Positions 52,543-61,392 of a DNA stretch of 64,000 nucleotides are shown piece after piece. The position numbers and the translations under genes were made by a program. Under the pieces are notes generated by a model. The model made no database searches. It had not been told where the DNA came from and was given only the letters and a program-made list of their open reading frames with translations. The DNA comes from Gordonia sp. UBA7599. Lineage in GTDB: Bacteria > Actinomycetota > Actinomycetes > Mycobacteriales > Mycobacteriaceae. The DNA is taken from NCBI GenBank assembly GCA_002477755.1, contig DLKD01000054.1:1-64000 (forward strand). Reading direction: 5' to 3'. Each line of letters begins with the position of its first letter. Within the stretch, counting starts at the first letter, position 1.

Positions 52543-53952
52543 ATGACCACAACCTCACCGGCTCCCCATCCAGATGTAACGGTGGAGCGCCGCACCATTG
52601 ACCACATCCCGGAGGACGAGCGACACGGCAAAGGGCGAGACCTCTTCACGGTCTGGTTCGGCTCCAACATCATGTTGCTCACCATCATCACCGGAGCCCT
52701 CTCGACGACCGTCTTCGGCCTACCACTGTGGGCCGGCGTCATCGGAGTGCTCATCGGAAACATCGTCGGTGGCGTCGTCATGGCGTTGCACGCCGCCCAG
52801 GGACCCCAGATGGGCGTTCCGCAGATGCTGCAGACTCGAGCCCAATTCGGGTCGTACGGAAGCCTTCTCGTCGTCGTCCTCGTTGTCTTCATGTACCTCG
52901 GGTTCTTCGCGTCCAACGCCGTTCTCGGCGGCAAAGCGCTGGCCTCGGTGACCGGGATGCCCACCAATCTTGCGACCTTTCTGATCGGGTGTGTGAGCGT
53001 GGCCGCGACCATGATCGGCTACAAACTGATTCACGGACTCGCAGCCTTCCTCTCAGTCGTCGCCGGCGGCGCCCTGATCGTCGCCCTCGTGTGGATGGTG
53101 TGGGTCAACGGCCTGCCCGAGGGAACCTTCCACACCAACGGCTTCACTCTCGCCGGGTTCATGGCCACGATCTCCGTCGCCGCGCTGTGGCAAATCGCCT
53201 ACGCGCCATATGTCTCTGACTACACGCGGTACATGCCCAAGGACACCGGGGTCCGCGCGGCGTTCTGGGCCACCTACGCCGGGTGCGTCCTTGGCTCGAC
53301 CCTGCCCATGTTGCTCGGTGCCCTCGTCGGCGCGGCCTTGCCGAACTCGGACACTCTCGACGGGATGGGGACGCTGACCCACGGCGTCACCACGGGTGTC
53401 TTCATCATCTTCGCCGTCGGCGTGGCGGCCACCAACTCGATGGATCTCTACTGTGGCTCGCTGTCGACCATCACCATTGGGCAAAACCTCGTCCCGCGGT
53501 GGAAACCCGCCGCCATCAGCCGTGCCGTCACAGCTGTCGTCCTGTTCGGTATCGCCATGATCCCCGCGCTCCTCAGCGCCGAGAACTTCTTGGCCAACTA
53601 CGCCAACTTCCTTGCCCTGCTGCTGTGCGTGTTGATCCCCTGGACCGCGGTGAACCTCGTCGACTACTACTTCCTCCGCCACGGCGAGTACGACATCCCG
53701 TCACTGTTCGAGCGTGACGGCGGCGAGTACGGAACCTTCAACTGGACTGCGATTGCCTGCTACTTCCTCGGCATCCTCATCCAGATCCCGTTCCTGTCGA
53801 CCACCATTTTCACCGGCTTCGCGGCAAGAGCCATCGACGGCGTCGACATCTCGTGGATCGTCGGCCTCGCGGTGATCTGTCCGCTCTACTACTTCCTCAT
53901 GAAATCGAAGGTCAAAGACAACCCGGTGACGCCTCGGGCGGTGACCGCATGA
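52543..53952 (+). CDS. NCS1-family (cytosine/purine/hydantoin-type) permease
   Basis: A 469-residue transporter with about twelve hydrophobic segments. NCS1 features include the N-terminal FTVWFGSNIMLLTIITGALS, near residue 40, and PYVSDYTRYMPKDTG in the middle. The family imports cytosine, allantoin, hydantoins and related nitrogen rings by sodium or proton symport. The ATG at 52543 has AAAGG upstream; an ATG 12 codons earlier lacks one. It is the first gene of a tightly packed operon and sets its theme as use of a nitrogen compound. The substrate is not visible from the sequence. Confidence 0.88.
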   Translation: MTTTSPAPHPDVTVERRTIDHIPEDERHGKGRDLFTVWFGSNIMLLTIITGALSTTVFGLPLWAGVIGVLIGNIVGGVVMALHAAQGPQMGVPQMLQTRAQFGSYGSLLVVVLVVFMYLGFFASNAVLGGKALASVTGMPTNLATFLIGCVSVAATMIGYKLIHGLAAFLSVVAGGALIVALVWMVWVNGLPEGTFHTNGFTLAGFMATISVAALWQIAYAPYVSDYTRYMPKDTGVRAAFWATYAGCVLGSTLPMLLGALVGAALPNSDTLDGMGTLTHGVTTGVFIIFAVGVAATNSMDLYCGSLSTITIGQNLVPRWKPAAISRAVTAVVLFGIAMIPALLSAENFLANYANFLALLLCVLIPWTAVNLVDYYFLRHGEYDIPSLFERDGGEYGTFNWTAIACYFLGILIQIPFLSTTIFTGFAARAIDGVDISWIVGLAVICPLYYFLMKSKVKDNPVTPRAVTA

Positions 53953-54383
53953 GCCCGACCCACCAGCGGATCCGCCCGTTCAACACCAAAGACACCTATC
54001 CCGAACAGAACCTGGACAACGACCTGTGCCAGGCGGTCGTCGCCGGCGGCGTGGTCTACCTGCGCGGTCAGATCGGTCAGGACCTCGACACCCGGGAATC
54101 GGTCGGTATCGGCGACGTGGCGGCACAGACCGAGAAGGCCATGGCCAACATCGCCATGCTGCTCGACGAGGCGGGCAGCTCGCTCGCCGACATCGTCAAG
54201 GTGACCGTGTATCTCACTGACATCCGCTACCGCGAGACCGTCTACACCGTCATGGGCCGATGGCTCAAAGGCGTGTACCCGGTGTCAACCGGCCTCGTCG
54301 TCGAGGCGCTGGCACGGCCCGAATGGTTGGTCGAGATCGACGCGACCGCCGTGCTCAGCGGTCCTGCCGGAGCATCGTCATGA
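53949..54383 (+). CDS. RidA-family enamine/imine deaminase
   Basis: A 144-residue Rid-type protein that clears reactive enamines or imines made by amine oxidation. It has the family's VTVYLTDI core and the Arg-containing end ALARPEWLVEIDATAV, where the Arg holds the substrate carboxylate. The N-terminus is about 10 residues longer than in RidA of E. coli, closer to RutC-like forms. The ATG overlaps the permease stop as ATGA. Confidence 0.9.
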   Translation: MSPTHQRIRPFNTKDTYPEQNLDNDLCQAVVAGGVVYLRGQIGQDLDTRESVGIGDVAAQTEKAMANIAMLLDEAGSSLADIVKVTVYLTDIRYRETVYTVMGRWLKGVYPVSTGLVVEALARPEWLVEIDATAVLSGPAGASS

Positions 54384-55054
54384 CGTTCTCCCTGGTGGCC
54401 CGCGACGCTGCGACCGGCGCCTTCGGAATCATCATCAGTTCGTCGAGCCCCGCGGTGGCGGCGCGATGTGCCCACCCGCGCGCCGGCGTCGGAGTCGTGG
54501 CCTCGCAGAACGTGACCAATCCGGCACTGGGTCCAACGGTGCTTGATGCGCTCACCGATGGCGCCGATGCACCCGCCGCACTGGCCGCCGCTCTGACGCA
54601 AGAGCGCTTCGTCGAGTTCCGGCAGGTAACCGTCGTGGACTCCGCAGGTCGCACTGCGGTCCATTCCGGTGCCAACAGCCTCGGTATCAACACCCATCTG
54701 GTGGGCGAGCAGGCGGTAGCGGCGGGCAACCTGCTCGCCGATGAGCGCGTGATCGCCGAATTGCTCGCCGGCTACGCGACGAGCGCGGCACCGGCATTCG
54801 AAGAACGTTTGCTCGACGGATTCCGCGCCGCACTGGCCGCCGGCGGTGAGGCCGGCCCCCTGCATTCAGCCGGAATGCTCGTCGTCGACGATGTGCCGTG
54901 GCCGGTGACTGATCTGCGGGTGGACTACAGCGAGGACCCGTTCCACGATCTGGTTGCCCTGTGGGAGCTGTGGAAACCACAGAAGGACGACTACCGGGTC
55001 CGGGGCGTCGACCCGACGAGTGCGCCCTCCTATGGCGTTCCGGGGGACGAATGA
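54380..55054 (+). CDS. DUF1028 family protein
   Basis: A 224-residue protein of DUF1028, an Ntn-hydrolase-like family of unknown activity. Recognised from FSLVARDAATGAFGIIISSS at the N-terminus, AGVGVVASQNVTNPALGPTVL and the DLRVDYSEDPFHDLVALWEL end. These proteins often lie next to RidA and amidohydrolase genes, as here. The ATG overlaps the RidA stop as ATGA, so the genes are coupled. Confidence 0.92.
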   Translation: MTFSLVARDAATGAFGIIISSSSPAVAARCAHPRAGVGVVASQNVTNPALGPTVLDALTDGADAPAALAAALTQERFVEFRQVTVVDSAGRTAVHSGANSLGINTHLVGEQAVAAGNLLADERVIAELLAGYATSAAPAFEERLLDGFRAALAAGGEAGPLHSAGMLVVDDVPWPVTDLRVDYSEDPFHDLVALWELWKPQKDDYRVRGVDPTSAPSYGVPGDE

Positions 55055-56214
55055 GCACCACTGCCGCGCTGGATGCCGCCGTGACCACGACAATCAGTGC
55101 GGCAGACGCCGGCCTCGTCCGTCTCTCCCGCGACCTCTACGACCATCCCGAGACCGCCTGGGAAGAAGTGCGCTCGGCGCAACGTGTCGCCGACCAGCTC
55201 GCCGACAGCGGGCTCACGGTGACCACTGAGTATTGCGGCTTGCCGACGGCGTTCTCCGCGACGATCGGTACCGGTGACCTGCATCTGGGGCTGTGCGCCG
55301 AATACGACGCCCTACCCGGACTCGGTCATGCATGCGGCCACAACCTGATCTCGGCGATCACCGTCGGGGCGGCGTGCGCTCTCGCGCCGCTCGTCGATGA
55401 CCTGGGCATCACCCTGCACGTCCTGGGCACGCCCGCCGAAGAAGGCGGGGGCGGCAAGATCGAGATGCTCGAGCGCGGTGGATTCGACGGCCTGCACGCC
55501 GTCGCGATGGTCCACCCAGGTCCCGTCGACGTCGCCAGGGCCCGACCGTTTGCCGTCTCCCACAGCCACATCGAGTACCTCGGCAAGTCCGCCCACGCAG
55601 CCGCCTACCCCGACCGGGGCATCAACGCCGCCGACGCGTTCACCCTGGCGCAGGTCGCCATCGGGCTGCTGCGCCAGCAATTGCCGTCGTCGGTGCGCGT
55701 CCACGGACTGCTGACCCGCGGCGGAGAGGCCCCGAACGCCATCGCCGAGCGCACCGAAGGCCGTTGGTACGTTCGCGCGGAAACCCTGGCCGAACTGGCC
55801 GAGATCGAGCCCCGGGTGATGCGCTGCTTCGAGGCGGGTGCGCTCGCCACCGGAGCCTCGTTGACGGTCACTCCAGAATCCAAGCCCTACGCCGAGTTCC
55901 GGACCGACGACGAGCTCTTGGGATGCTACGAGCGGCGGGCAGTGGCCGTCGGCCGCACCTTCACGTCGGGCTCGGATGCCACCATGGCCCGGGCGTCAAC
56001 GGACATGGGCAATGTGTCCCAGGTGCTGCCCGCGATCCACCCCTATATCGGTATCGATTCGCTGCCGGCGGTCAACCACCAACCCGAGTTCGCCGCCGCG
56101 ACCATCACCTCGGCGGCCGAAGCCGCGATCAAGCAGGGCGCGGCGGCCCTCGCCGGCACCCTCGTCGACGCCGCAGTCACCGACTCCATCCGCGACCGAC
56201 TACTCGGCGCCTGA
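55051..56214 (+). CDS. M20 family amidohydrolase (AbgB/PM20D2-like)
   Basis: A 387-residue zinc hydrolase that removes acyl or similar groups from amino-acid-like amides. Metal ligands are in CAEYDALPGLGHACGHNLI (Asp86, His93, Cys95, His97) and in PAEEGGGGKIEM. The HACGHN motif and the EEGGGG stretch place it with AbgB and PM20D2-type enzymes, not with classical aminoacylases. A dimerisation domain sits near residues 180-290. The ATG overlaps the DUF1028 stop. Confidence 0.9.
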   Translation: MSTTAALDAAVTTTISAADAGLVRLSRDLYDHPETAWEEVRSAQRVADQLADSGLTVTTEYCGLPTAFSATIGTGDLHLGLCAEYDALPGLGHACGHNLISAITVGAACALAPLVDDLGITLHVLGTPAEEGGGGKIEMLERGGFDGLHAVAMVHPGPVDVARARPFAVSHSHIEYLGKSAHAAAYPDRGINAADAFTLAQVAIGLLRQQLPSSVRVHGLLTRGGEAPNAIAERTEGRWYVRAETLAELAEIEPRVMRCFEAGALATGASLTVTPESKPYAEFRTDDELLGCYERRAVAVGRTFTSGSDATMARASTDMGNVSQVLPAIHPYIGIDSLPAVNHQPEFAAATITSAAEAAIKQGAAALAGTLVDAAVTDSIRDRLLGA

Positions 56215-56231
56215 CAAACCAGGAGATCACC

Positions 56232-57365
56232 ATGGACACCGCCATCGACTTTCTCTACCTGTCCGAACCCGACATGATCGCCGCGGGCGTGACCGACATG
56301 GCCGCCTGCGTGGACACCATGCAGGAGATGTTCAAACTCCTCTACGCCGGCGACTATCGGATGGCCGGACCCAACAGCGACTCGCACGGCGCGATGATCA
56401 CGTTTCCCGATCCCCCGCCGTTCGCGACCATGCCACGCAACACCCCCGACCGACGGCTCATGGCTATGCCCGCATACCTCGGCGGCTCGTTCGGCACCTT
56501 CGGCGTGAAGTGGTACGGGTCGAATGTCGAGAACCGCGAAAAGGGCCTTCCCCGTTCGATTCTCATGTTCATGCTGTCCGACGTCGACACCGCTGCGCCG
56601 TTGGCACTGATGTCGGCGAACCTCCTCTCGGCGTATCGCACCGGCGCGGTCCCCGGAGTCGGCGCCCGGCTCTTGGCACGCCCGAATGCGACGACTGTCG
56701 GCATCGCCGGCCCGGGCGTGATGGCCCGCACCACCCTTGAGGCCTTCCTTGCCACCTGCCCGAACATCGACACCGTAAAGGTCAAGGGGCGAGGGCGGGC
56801 GAGCATGGAGAAGTTCATCGCGTGGGTCGCGGAGAAGCATCCCCGCATCACGACCATCACCGAGGTGGACACCTTCGAGGAAGCCGTGCGCGACAGTGAC
56901 TTGATCACGTTCTGCACCACCACGGTTCCCGACGATCCGTCGACCTATCCGCTGATCAAGCGCGAATGGGTCAAGCCGGGCGCATTCCTGTCCATGCCTG
57001 CGGGATTGGAGATCGACGAGGCGCTTCAGGCTCCCGACGTGCGCAAGGTGGTCGACAACATCGGCCTCTTCGACGCGTGGGCGGCTGAGGAGGGCTATCC
57101 GACCCACAACCTCGTGCCGATCATCGGCTGCAAGTTCACCGACATGATTCACGACGGCAAGATGAGCCGCGACGACCTCGTCGACATCGGCGCGGTCGCG
57201 GCCGGCGAGACAATCGGGCGGCGCAGCGACGACGAGATCATCATCTTCGGGATCGGCGGCATGCCGGTCGAGGATGTCGCGTGGGGGACGCAGATCTACC
57301 GGAATGCACTCGCCAGGGGAATCGGTACGACACTGAATCTGTGGCAGTCTCCGGCGATGTCCTGA
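56232..57365 (+). CDS. Ornithine cyclodeaminase/mu-crystallin family protein
   Basis: A 377-residue NAD(P)-binding protein of the ornithine-cyclodeaminase and mu-crystallin family. Its central Rossmann motif is VGIAGPGVMARTTLEAFL near residues 154-171. The N-terminal part has GVKWYGSNVENREKGLPRSI for substrate binding. It resembles the forms annotated as tyramine oxidase subunit B; I cannot confirm that here. AGGAG lies 7 bases upstream of the ATG. It probably handles an imine or amino acid made in the pathway. Confidence 0.85.
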   Translation: MDTAIDFLYLSEPDMIAAGVTDMAACVDTMQEMFKLLYAGDYRMAGPNSDSHGAMITFPDPPPFATMPRNTPDRRLMAMPAYLGGSFGTFGVKWYGSNVENREKGLPRSILMFMLSDVDTAAPLALMSANLLSAYRTGAVPGVGARLLARPNATTVGIAGPGVMARTTLEAFLATCPNIDTVKVKGRGRASMEKFIAWVAEKHPRITTITEVDTFEEAVRDSDLITFCTTTVPDDPSTYPLIKREWVKPGAFLSMPAGLEIDEALQAPDVRKVVDNIGLFDAWAAEEGYPTHNLVPIIGCKFTDMIHDGKMSRDDLVDIGAVAAGETIGRRSDDEIIIFGIGGMPVEDVAWGTQIYRNALARGIGTTLNLWQSPAMS

Positions 57366-57390
57366 CCACGAACAGCCGAAGGGAGGATCT

Positions 57391-58512
57391 ATGGACGCCC
57401 AAGTGGTGGTGGTCGGGCTCGGTACATCAGGTTCGATGGCGCTGTGGCAATTGGCGCGCCGTGGCATCAGCGTGCTCGGCGTCGAACAGTTCGGCATCGG
57501 ACACGCGCGAGGGTCTTACACGGGTGATTCCCGCCTGTTCCGGTCCACGGTGCACGAGGGCACGCGCTATGTGCCGCTCCTCCAGCGCGCCCGGGAACTG
57601 TGGCGCGAATTGGAGGCGGAGACGGGGCGGCACCTATACGACGAATGCGGTGCCCTGCAGATCGGGCCGGCAGGGTCGGGGTCGTTGAAGAACTCCCTGG
57701 AGTGCGCCGAGAAGTACGACCTTCCTTATGAACTGCTCGACGCCGACGCCTTGCGCGCCCGATACCCGCAGCACCGCGTCGCCGACGACGATGCTGCCGT
57801 TCTCGACCTGCGAGCGGGGAGCCTCTATCCGGAAGCGAGTGTGCTTGCAGCCGTCGAGGCGGCCACCTCCCACGGCGCGTCGGTGGTCACCAACACCGAG
57901 GTACTCGACTTCGACGAGGAGGGCGGACGCCTCAAACTGATCACCTCCGACGAGCCGATCACCTGCGACAAGGTGGTGGTCGCCACCGGTTCGTGGACGA
58001 TGCGCCTGCGGCCCGACCTGCGTGGCTACCTACACGTCTTGCCGTTCGCCCTGACCTGGTTCATGCCGCGTCACCCGGAGATGTTTACCCCCGACCGGTT
58101 CCCGGTCTTCATCAGGGATTCCGACGGCGTGCACCTCTACGGCACGCCGACACACGACTCCTACAGCGTGAAAGTCGCCTGCGATCCCCAGTGGTCGGCC
58201 ATCGCCGATCCCGATGAGATCCCGGCGTTCGAGCGGAACGAACTCCGCAAGGTGGGCGAGTGGGCTGCACGGTATCTGCCCGACCTCAATCCCGAGCCGG
58301 TGCGCCATTCGATGCACCACGATCTGTGTGCTCCGGGAGACTTCCCCATCATCGACATCGACGAGGATTCCGGGATGCTGTTGCTGACCGCGTTCTCCGG
58401 TCGGGGCTTCAAATTCGCACCCGTCTACGGTGAACTCGCCGCCGACATGATCACCGGTGAGCGCAACGACCTCTATGATCCAGGGTTCGCCCTGGCACAG
58501 CACGCCCGCTGA
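57391..58512 (+). CDS. Sarcosine oxidase-like FAD amine oxidase
   Basis: A 373-residue flavoprotein of the monomeric sarcosine/N-methyltryptophan oxidase group. It oxidises a secondary or N-methyl amine with release of H2O2. The FAD motif VVGLGTSGSMALW begins at residue 7, and the late FSGRGFKFAPVYGE matches the family. Aligning HHDLCAPGDFPIID with the Cys-x-Tyr-Thr-x-Thr-Pro-Asp block of sarcosine oxidases puts His where the flavin-linking Cys should be. It follows the cyclodeaminase-like gene by 25 bases with GGGAGGA upstream and closes the operon. Confidence 0.88.
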   Translation: MDAQVVVVGLGTSGSMALWQLARRGISVLGVEQFGIGHARGSYTGDSRLFRSTVHEGTRYVPLLQRARELWRELEAETGRHLYDECGALQIGPAGSGSLKNSLECAEKYDLPYELLDADALRARYPQHRVADDDAAVLDLRAGSLYPEASVLAAVEAATSHGASVVTNTEVLDFDEEGGRLKLITSDEPITCDKVVVATGSWTMRLRPDLRGYLHVLPFALTWFMPRHPEMFTPDRFPVFIRDSDGVHLYGTPTHDSYSVKVACDPQWSAIADPDEIPAFERNELRKVGEWAARYLPDLNPEPVRHSMHHDLCAPGDFPIIDIDEDSGMLLLTAFSGRGFKFAPVYGELAADMITGERNDLYDPGFALAQHAR

Positions 58513-58613
58513 GCCTGCCAAAATACCGATCCACGCCACGATAGACAATGGGCCCAGGTCAGCACCGATCTGCAACGTCTGCCATCAACCTTCGAGTCAC
58601 CGACTTGTGGCGG

Positions 58614-58636
58614 TTGTCAGGGGTCGAGTGTAGGGT
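58614..58636 (+). promoter_or_regulatory. RecA-NDp/PafBC-type damage promoter
   Basis: TTGTCAGGG at 58614-58622, exactly 8 bases, then TAGGGT at 58631-58636. This fits the mycobacterial RecA-NDp consensus tTGTCRgtg-N8-TAnnnT except for one base. A start about 7-8 bases downstream would give a leader of about 45 bases. Confidence 0.75.
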
Positions 58637-58650
58637 GAACAGTAGTTCGA
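58635..58650 (+). promoter_or_regulatory. LexA-like SOS box
   Basis: GTGAAC-AGTA-GTTCGA matches 10 of 12 fixed positions of the mycobacterial LexA site TCGAAC-N4-GTTCGA, with a perfect right half. It overlaps the presumed start site of the adjacent promoter, where LexA could block transcription. Confidence 0.6.
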
Positions 58651-58689
58651 ACAACACATTGTTCATGCAGTTCAGGGGGGGTGAATCCG

Positions 58690-60315
58690 ATGACCGTCAC
58701 CGACACCGACACGGACACCGACGCTGTGGTCGGGATCGCCCGGAACGTCGACGCCGCGACGACGGATCGCCTGTCGTGTCCGGTGGTGCTACCGGATTCA
58801 CCCGGCGAGTTGGTGGCGGTGTTGCGCGCAACGATGGAGCGTCTCGGTGAGGCTTTGTGGGCGGCGGAGACCGAGGATGCGTTGTTGGCCGCCCATCGTG
58901 GGTTGGAGGCGGCGCGGTGTGCGGCGGTGGGGGTGGATGCGCAGTTGTTCACCGAGATCAACGACCGGTGTGCCTACACGCGTGAGGGGTTCACCCATCC
59001 GATCGGCTGGTTGGCCAAAGGCTTGCGCCTGGGGCGCGGCGAGGCCCGCAAACGGTGCCGCCGTGCGGCCAAGATCGCGTCGTTGACGTCGATGACCGGA
59101 CAAACCCTGCCGCCCACGCTGCCGGCGACCACCGCCGCAGTCGCCGAGGGCGCAATCTCAGCGGCGCATGTCGATGAGATCGCCGAGGTCATCGCCCACA
59201 TCCCCCATGCGTTGCCCGCTGATGTGGTGGCCACCGCCGAAACCGATCTGGCCGCGATGGCCACCACCTTGACCCCCTGGGAGCTGCGCAAAGCCGGTAT
59301 CGCGCTGCTGTCGTATCTCGATCCTGACGGGTCGTTGACCGATGACCGTGATCGCGCCGGGCACCGCCGGCTGTCGCTGGCACCCCAAGACCGCCAGTTG
59401 ATGTCGAAGTTGACCGGCCAATTGACCCCGGCGTTGCGCGCCAAGTTCGAGCTGGTGCTGGCCAACTACGCCGCACCGGGTATGAACAACCCCGCCGACA
59501 GTGTCGAGGAACGCATCGGCGGGTCGGTCACCGACATCGACCCCGACGACGAAGCGGCCGCCGAACGGTTGACCCAAGCTAGGCGCCGTGATCGGCGCAG
59601 CCCCACCCAACGCAACCACGACGCGCTGGAAGCGATGTGTGACTACCTGACCGGCCACGGCGGTCTGGGCAGTCCCCGCCGCATCCCCGGGCAATTCATC
59701 CTCACCGCCACCCTGGCCGATTTGAAAGCCGGGTGCGGACAAGCCCTGACCAGCACCGGCACCCTGATCCCCGTCGGTGCCCTCGTCGAGATCGCCGCCC
59801 GCCTCGACCCCAACCTGATCGTGTTCCGTGATCACACCCGCGAAATCCTCTACCACGGCCGCGCGAAACGCTCAGCGACGTTTGCCCAACGCTGCGCCCT
59901 GTTCGCCCGTGACCGCGGTGACACCAACCCCGACTCCGACACCGCGTTCATCCACACCCAAGCCCACCACCTCCCCGACTGGGCCAAAGGCGGCACCACC
60001 GACATCGACAAACTCACCGCCACCAGTGGCCCCAACAACCGCAACGTCGGCGACAAGCCCTACCAATGGGAAACCACCTACCAAACCCACGGACCCAACG
60101 CCGGAAAAGTGCAATGGCGCCTACGCTGCCGCACCGGACCCACCGGCACCCCACGAATCAACACCAGCTGCCACCCCGACGACCTCGCCCGAGCCACCAT
60201 CCGACGCATCAGAACCAGCCGCGGCAAAGGCACCGCCCACGCCGACCCACCCCACGACCTCAACCCCAACGTCGAAACCCGACTCACCACACGACTCGGC
60301 TACACCGAACTCTGA
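58690..60315 (+). CDS. 13E12-repeat family protein (DUF222 with HNH domain)
   Basis: A 541-residue protein with an N-terminal DUF222 helical domain (about residues 30-350) and a C-terminal HNH-nuclease-like domain. There QAHHLPDWAKGGTTDIDKL and GPNNRNVGD supply the His and Asn residues, but the usual zinc cysteines are not seen. The family is abundant in Mycobacteriales, and its copies in M. tuberculosis can be DNA-damage-induced. An AGGGGGG ribosome site precedes the ATG at 58690; a GTG at 58681 overlaps it. The N-terminus has a Thr-Asp repeat. Confidence 0.87.
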   Translation: MTVTDTDTDTDAVVGIARNVDAATTDRLSCPVVLPDSPGELVAVLRATMERLGEALWAAETEDALLAAHRGLEAARCAAVGVDAQLFTEINDRCAYTREGFTHPIGWLAKGLRLGRGEARKRCRRAAKIASLTSMTGQTLPPTLPATTAAVAEGAISAAHVDEIAEVIAHIPHALPADVVATAETDLAAMATTLTPWELRKAGIALLSYLDPDGSLTDDRDRAGHRRLSLAPQDRQLMSKLTGQLTPALRAKFELVLANYAAPGMNNPADSVEERIGGSVTDIDPDDEAAAERLTQARRRDRRSPTQRNHDALEAMCDYLTGHGGLGSPRRIPGQFILTATLADLKAGCGQALTSTGTLIPVGALVEIAARLDPNLIVFRDHTREILYHGRAKRSATFAQRCALFARDRGDTNPDSDTAFIHTQAHHLPDWAKGGTTDIDKLTATSGPNNRNVGDKPYQWETTYQTHGPNAGKVQWRLRCRTGPTGTPRINTSCHPDDLARATIRRIRTSRGKGTAHADPPHDLNPNVETRLTTRLGYTEL

Positions 60316-60432
60316 GAATCGTGCCCGCCCCCTGGGCGAGTCACGCCGACCCATGGTGGCGGTCGTCCGGAAGTGCCACGATGAGAAGCGGATACCTTCA
60401 GCGCACGGAGGGCCGCGATCGGACGGATCGAC

Positions 60433-61392
60433 ATGGATGGTTCCGATGACAACCGCATACTCCGCGTCGGCGTCGCCTTCGCCGCCGTAGTGATTGCTGT
60501 GGTCGCCCTGCGCGGCCGGCTCCCCGACGTGGACGCTTCCTCTGCCGAGCAGGAACCCGCCGACGGTTTCGCAACCATGGCGACGCTCGTCTCACTCGGA
60601 TTGGTGGCGGCCGCGATCCTGGCGATCACCTTGGCCAGTGCACTCCGGGCACAGCGCACCCAACGGCCGACCCTGATCGTGCGCCGATCCGGGAAAACAC
60701 GCCTGGGCCGACGCGAAGTCCTGGCCGTGGTCGTCGCGGTCACGACGGTCCTGGTCGCCCTCGGTGCACTTGCAGCAATCCGCGGCCCCGCCGTTCCCGA
60801 CCGGCCAGAGCCGGAACCGGCACGGACAGCAGAACACCGCTCCCCTGAACGCAACACAGACGGCGGCCGCGCCCCGTCCGCCCGCCCAAACCCGACATCG
60901 GAGATTCCCACGACGCCGATCCTGGTAGTGGCCGGACTCCTCGTCGCGCTGGCCGTCGGTGGAACCTTGGTGCTCGCAGCCCGATCACCCCGTGTTCTCG
61001 TCGAATCACCTCCACCCCGGCCCGACGATGCCTCGCACCCCGTCGCCGACAGCGACGACCCCGATGCATTGGTCCGAGCCGCGACTCTCGGTCTGGCCGA
61101 GGTCGATGCACCCGGACGGGATCCGCGGGCGGCGATCATCGCCTGTTACGCCGCAATGGAACGAGCGCTGGCCAGGGAGCCCGACGTCGCCCCACTACCT
61201 TCGGACACTCCGTCCGAGGTGCTCGACCGCGCGGTGGTCCGCGGCGCGCTGCACGCGGAAAGCCCCGGAGCCCCACTCGTCGGGTTGTTCGCCGAGGCCC
61301 GGTTCAGCCCACACCGACTGACCGAGGAACACCGCGAGTCTGCGGTGACGTGGCTGCAGATCCTGCTCGACGACCTGGGCGGCCGCAGATGA
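60433..61392 (+). CDS. DUF4129 domain membrane protein
   Basis: A 319-residue membrane protein, first gene of a DUF4129-MoxR-DUF58 set. Hydrophobic segments lie at about residues 9-27, 48-68, 95-115 and 162-182, separated by a Pro/Arg-rich stretch. The cytoplasmic end (RAAIIACYAAMERALAREPD, near residue 233) is the DUF4129 domain. These sets act with a MoxR ATPase in envelope or protein-complex maturation. The ATG has a weak ribosome site. Confidence 0.82.
   Translation: MDGSDDNRILRVGVAFAAVVIAVVALRGRLPDVDASSAEQEPADGFATMATLVSLGLVAAAILAITLASALRAQRTQRPTLIVRRSGKTRLGRREVLAVVVAVTTVLVALGALAAIRGPAVPDRPEPEPARTAEHRSPERNTDGGRAPSARPNPTSEIPTTPILVVAGLLVALAVGGTLVLAARSPRVLVESPPPRPDDASHPVADSDDPDALVRAATLGLAEVDAPGRDPRAAIIACYAAMERALAREPDVAPLPSDTPSEVLDRAVVRGALHAESPGAPLVGLFAEARFSPHRLTEEHRESAVTWLQILLDDLGGRR

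Noticed and set aside
58649-58664. GAACAACACATTGTTC as a second LexA site upstream of the 13E12 gene
   Set aside because: The half-sites are 8 bases apart, not 4 as in mycobacterial LexA sites; it may still be a palindrome for another protein.
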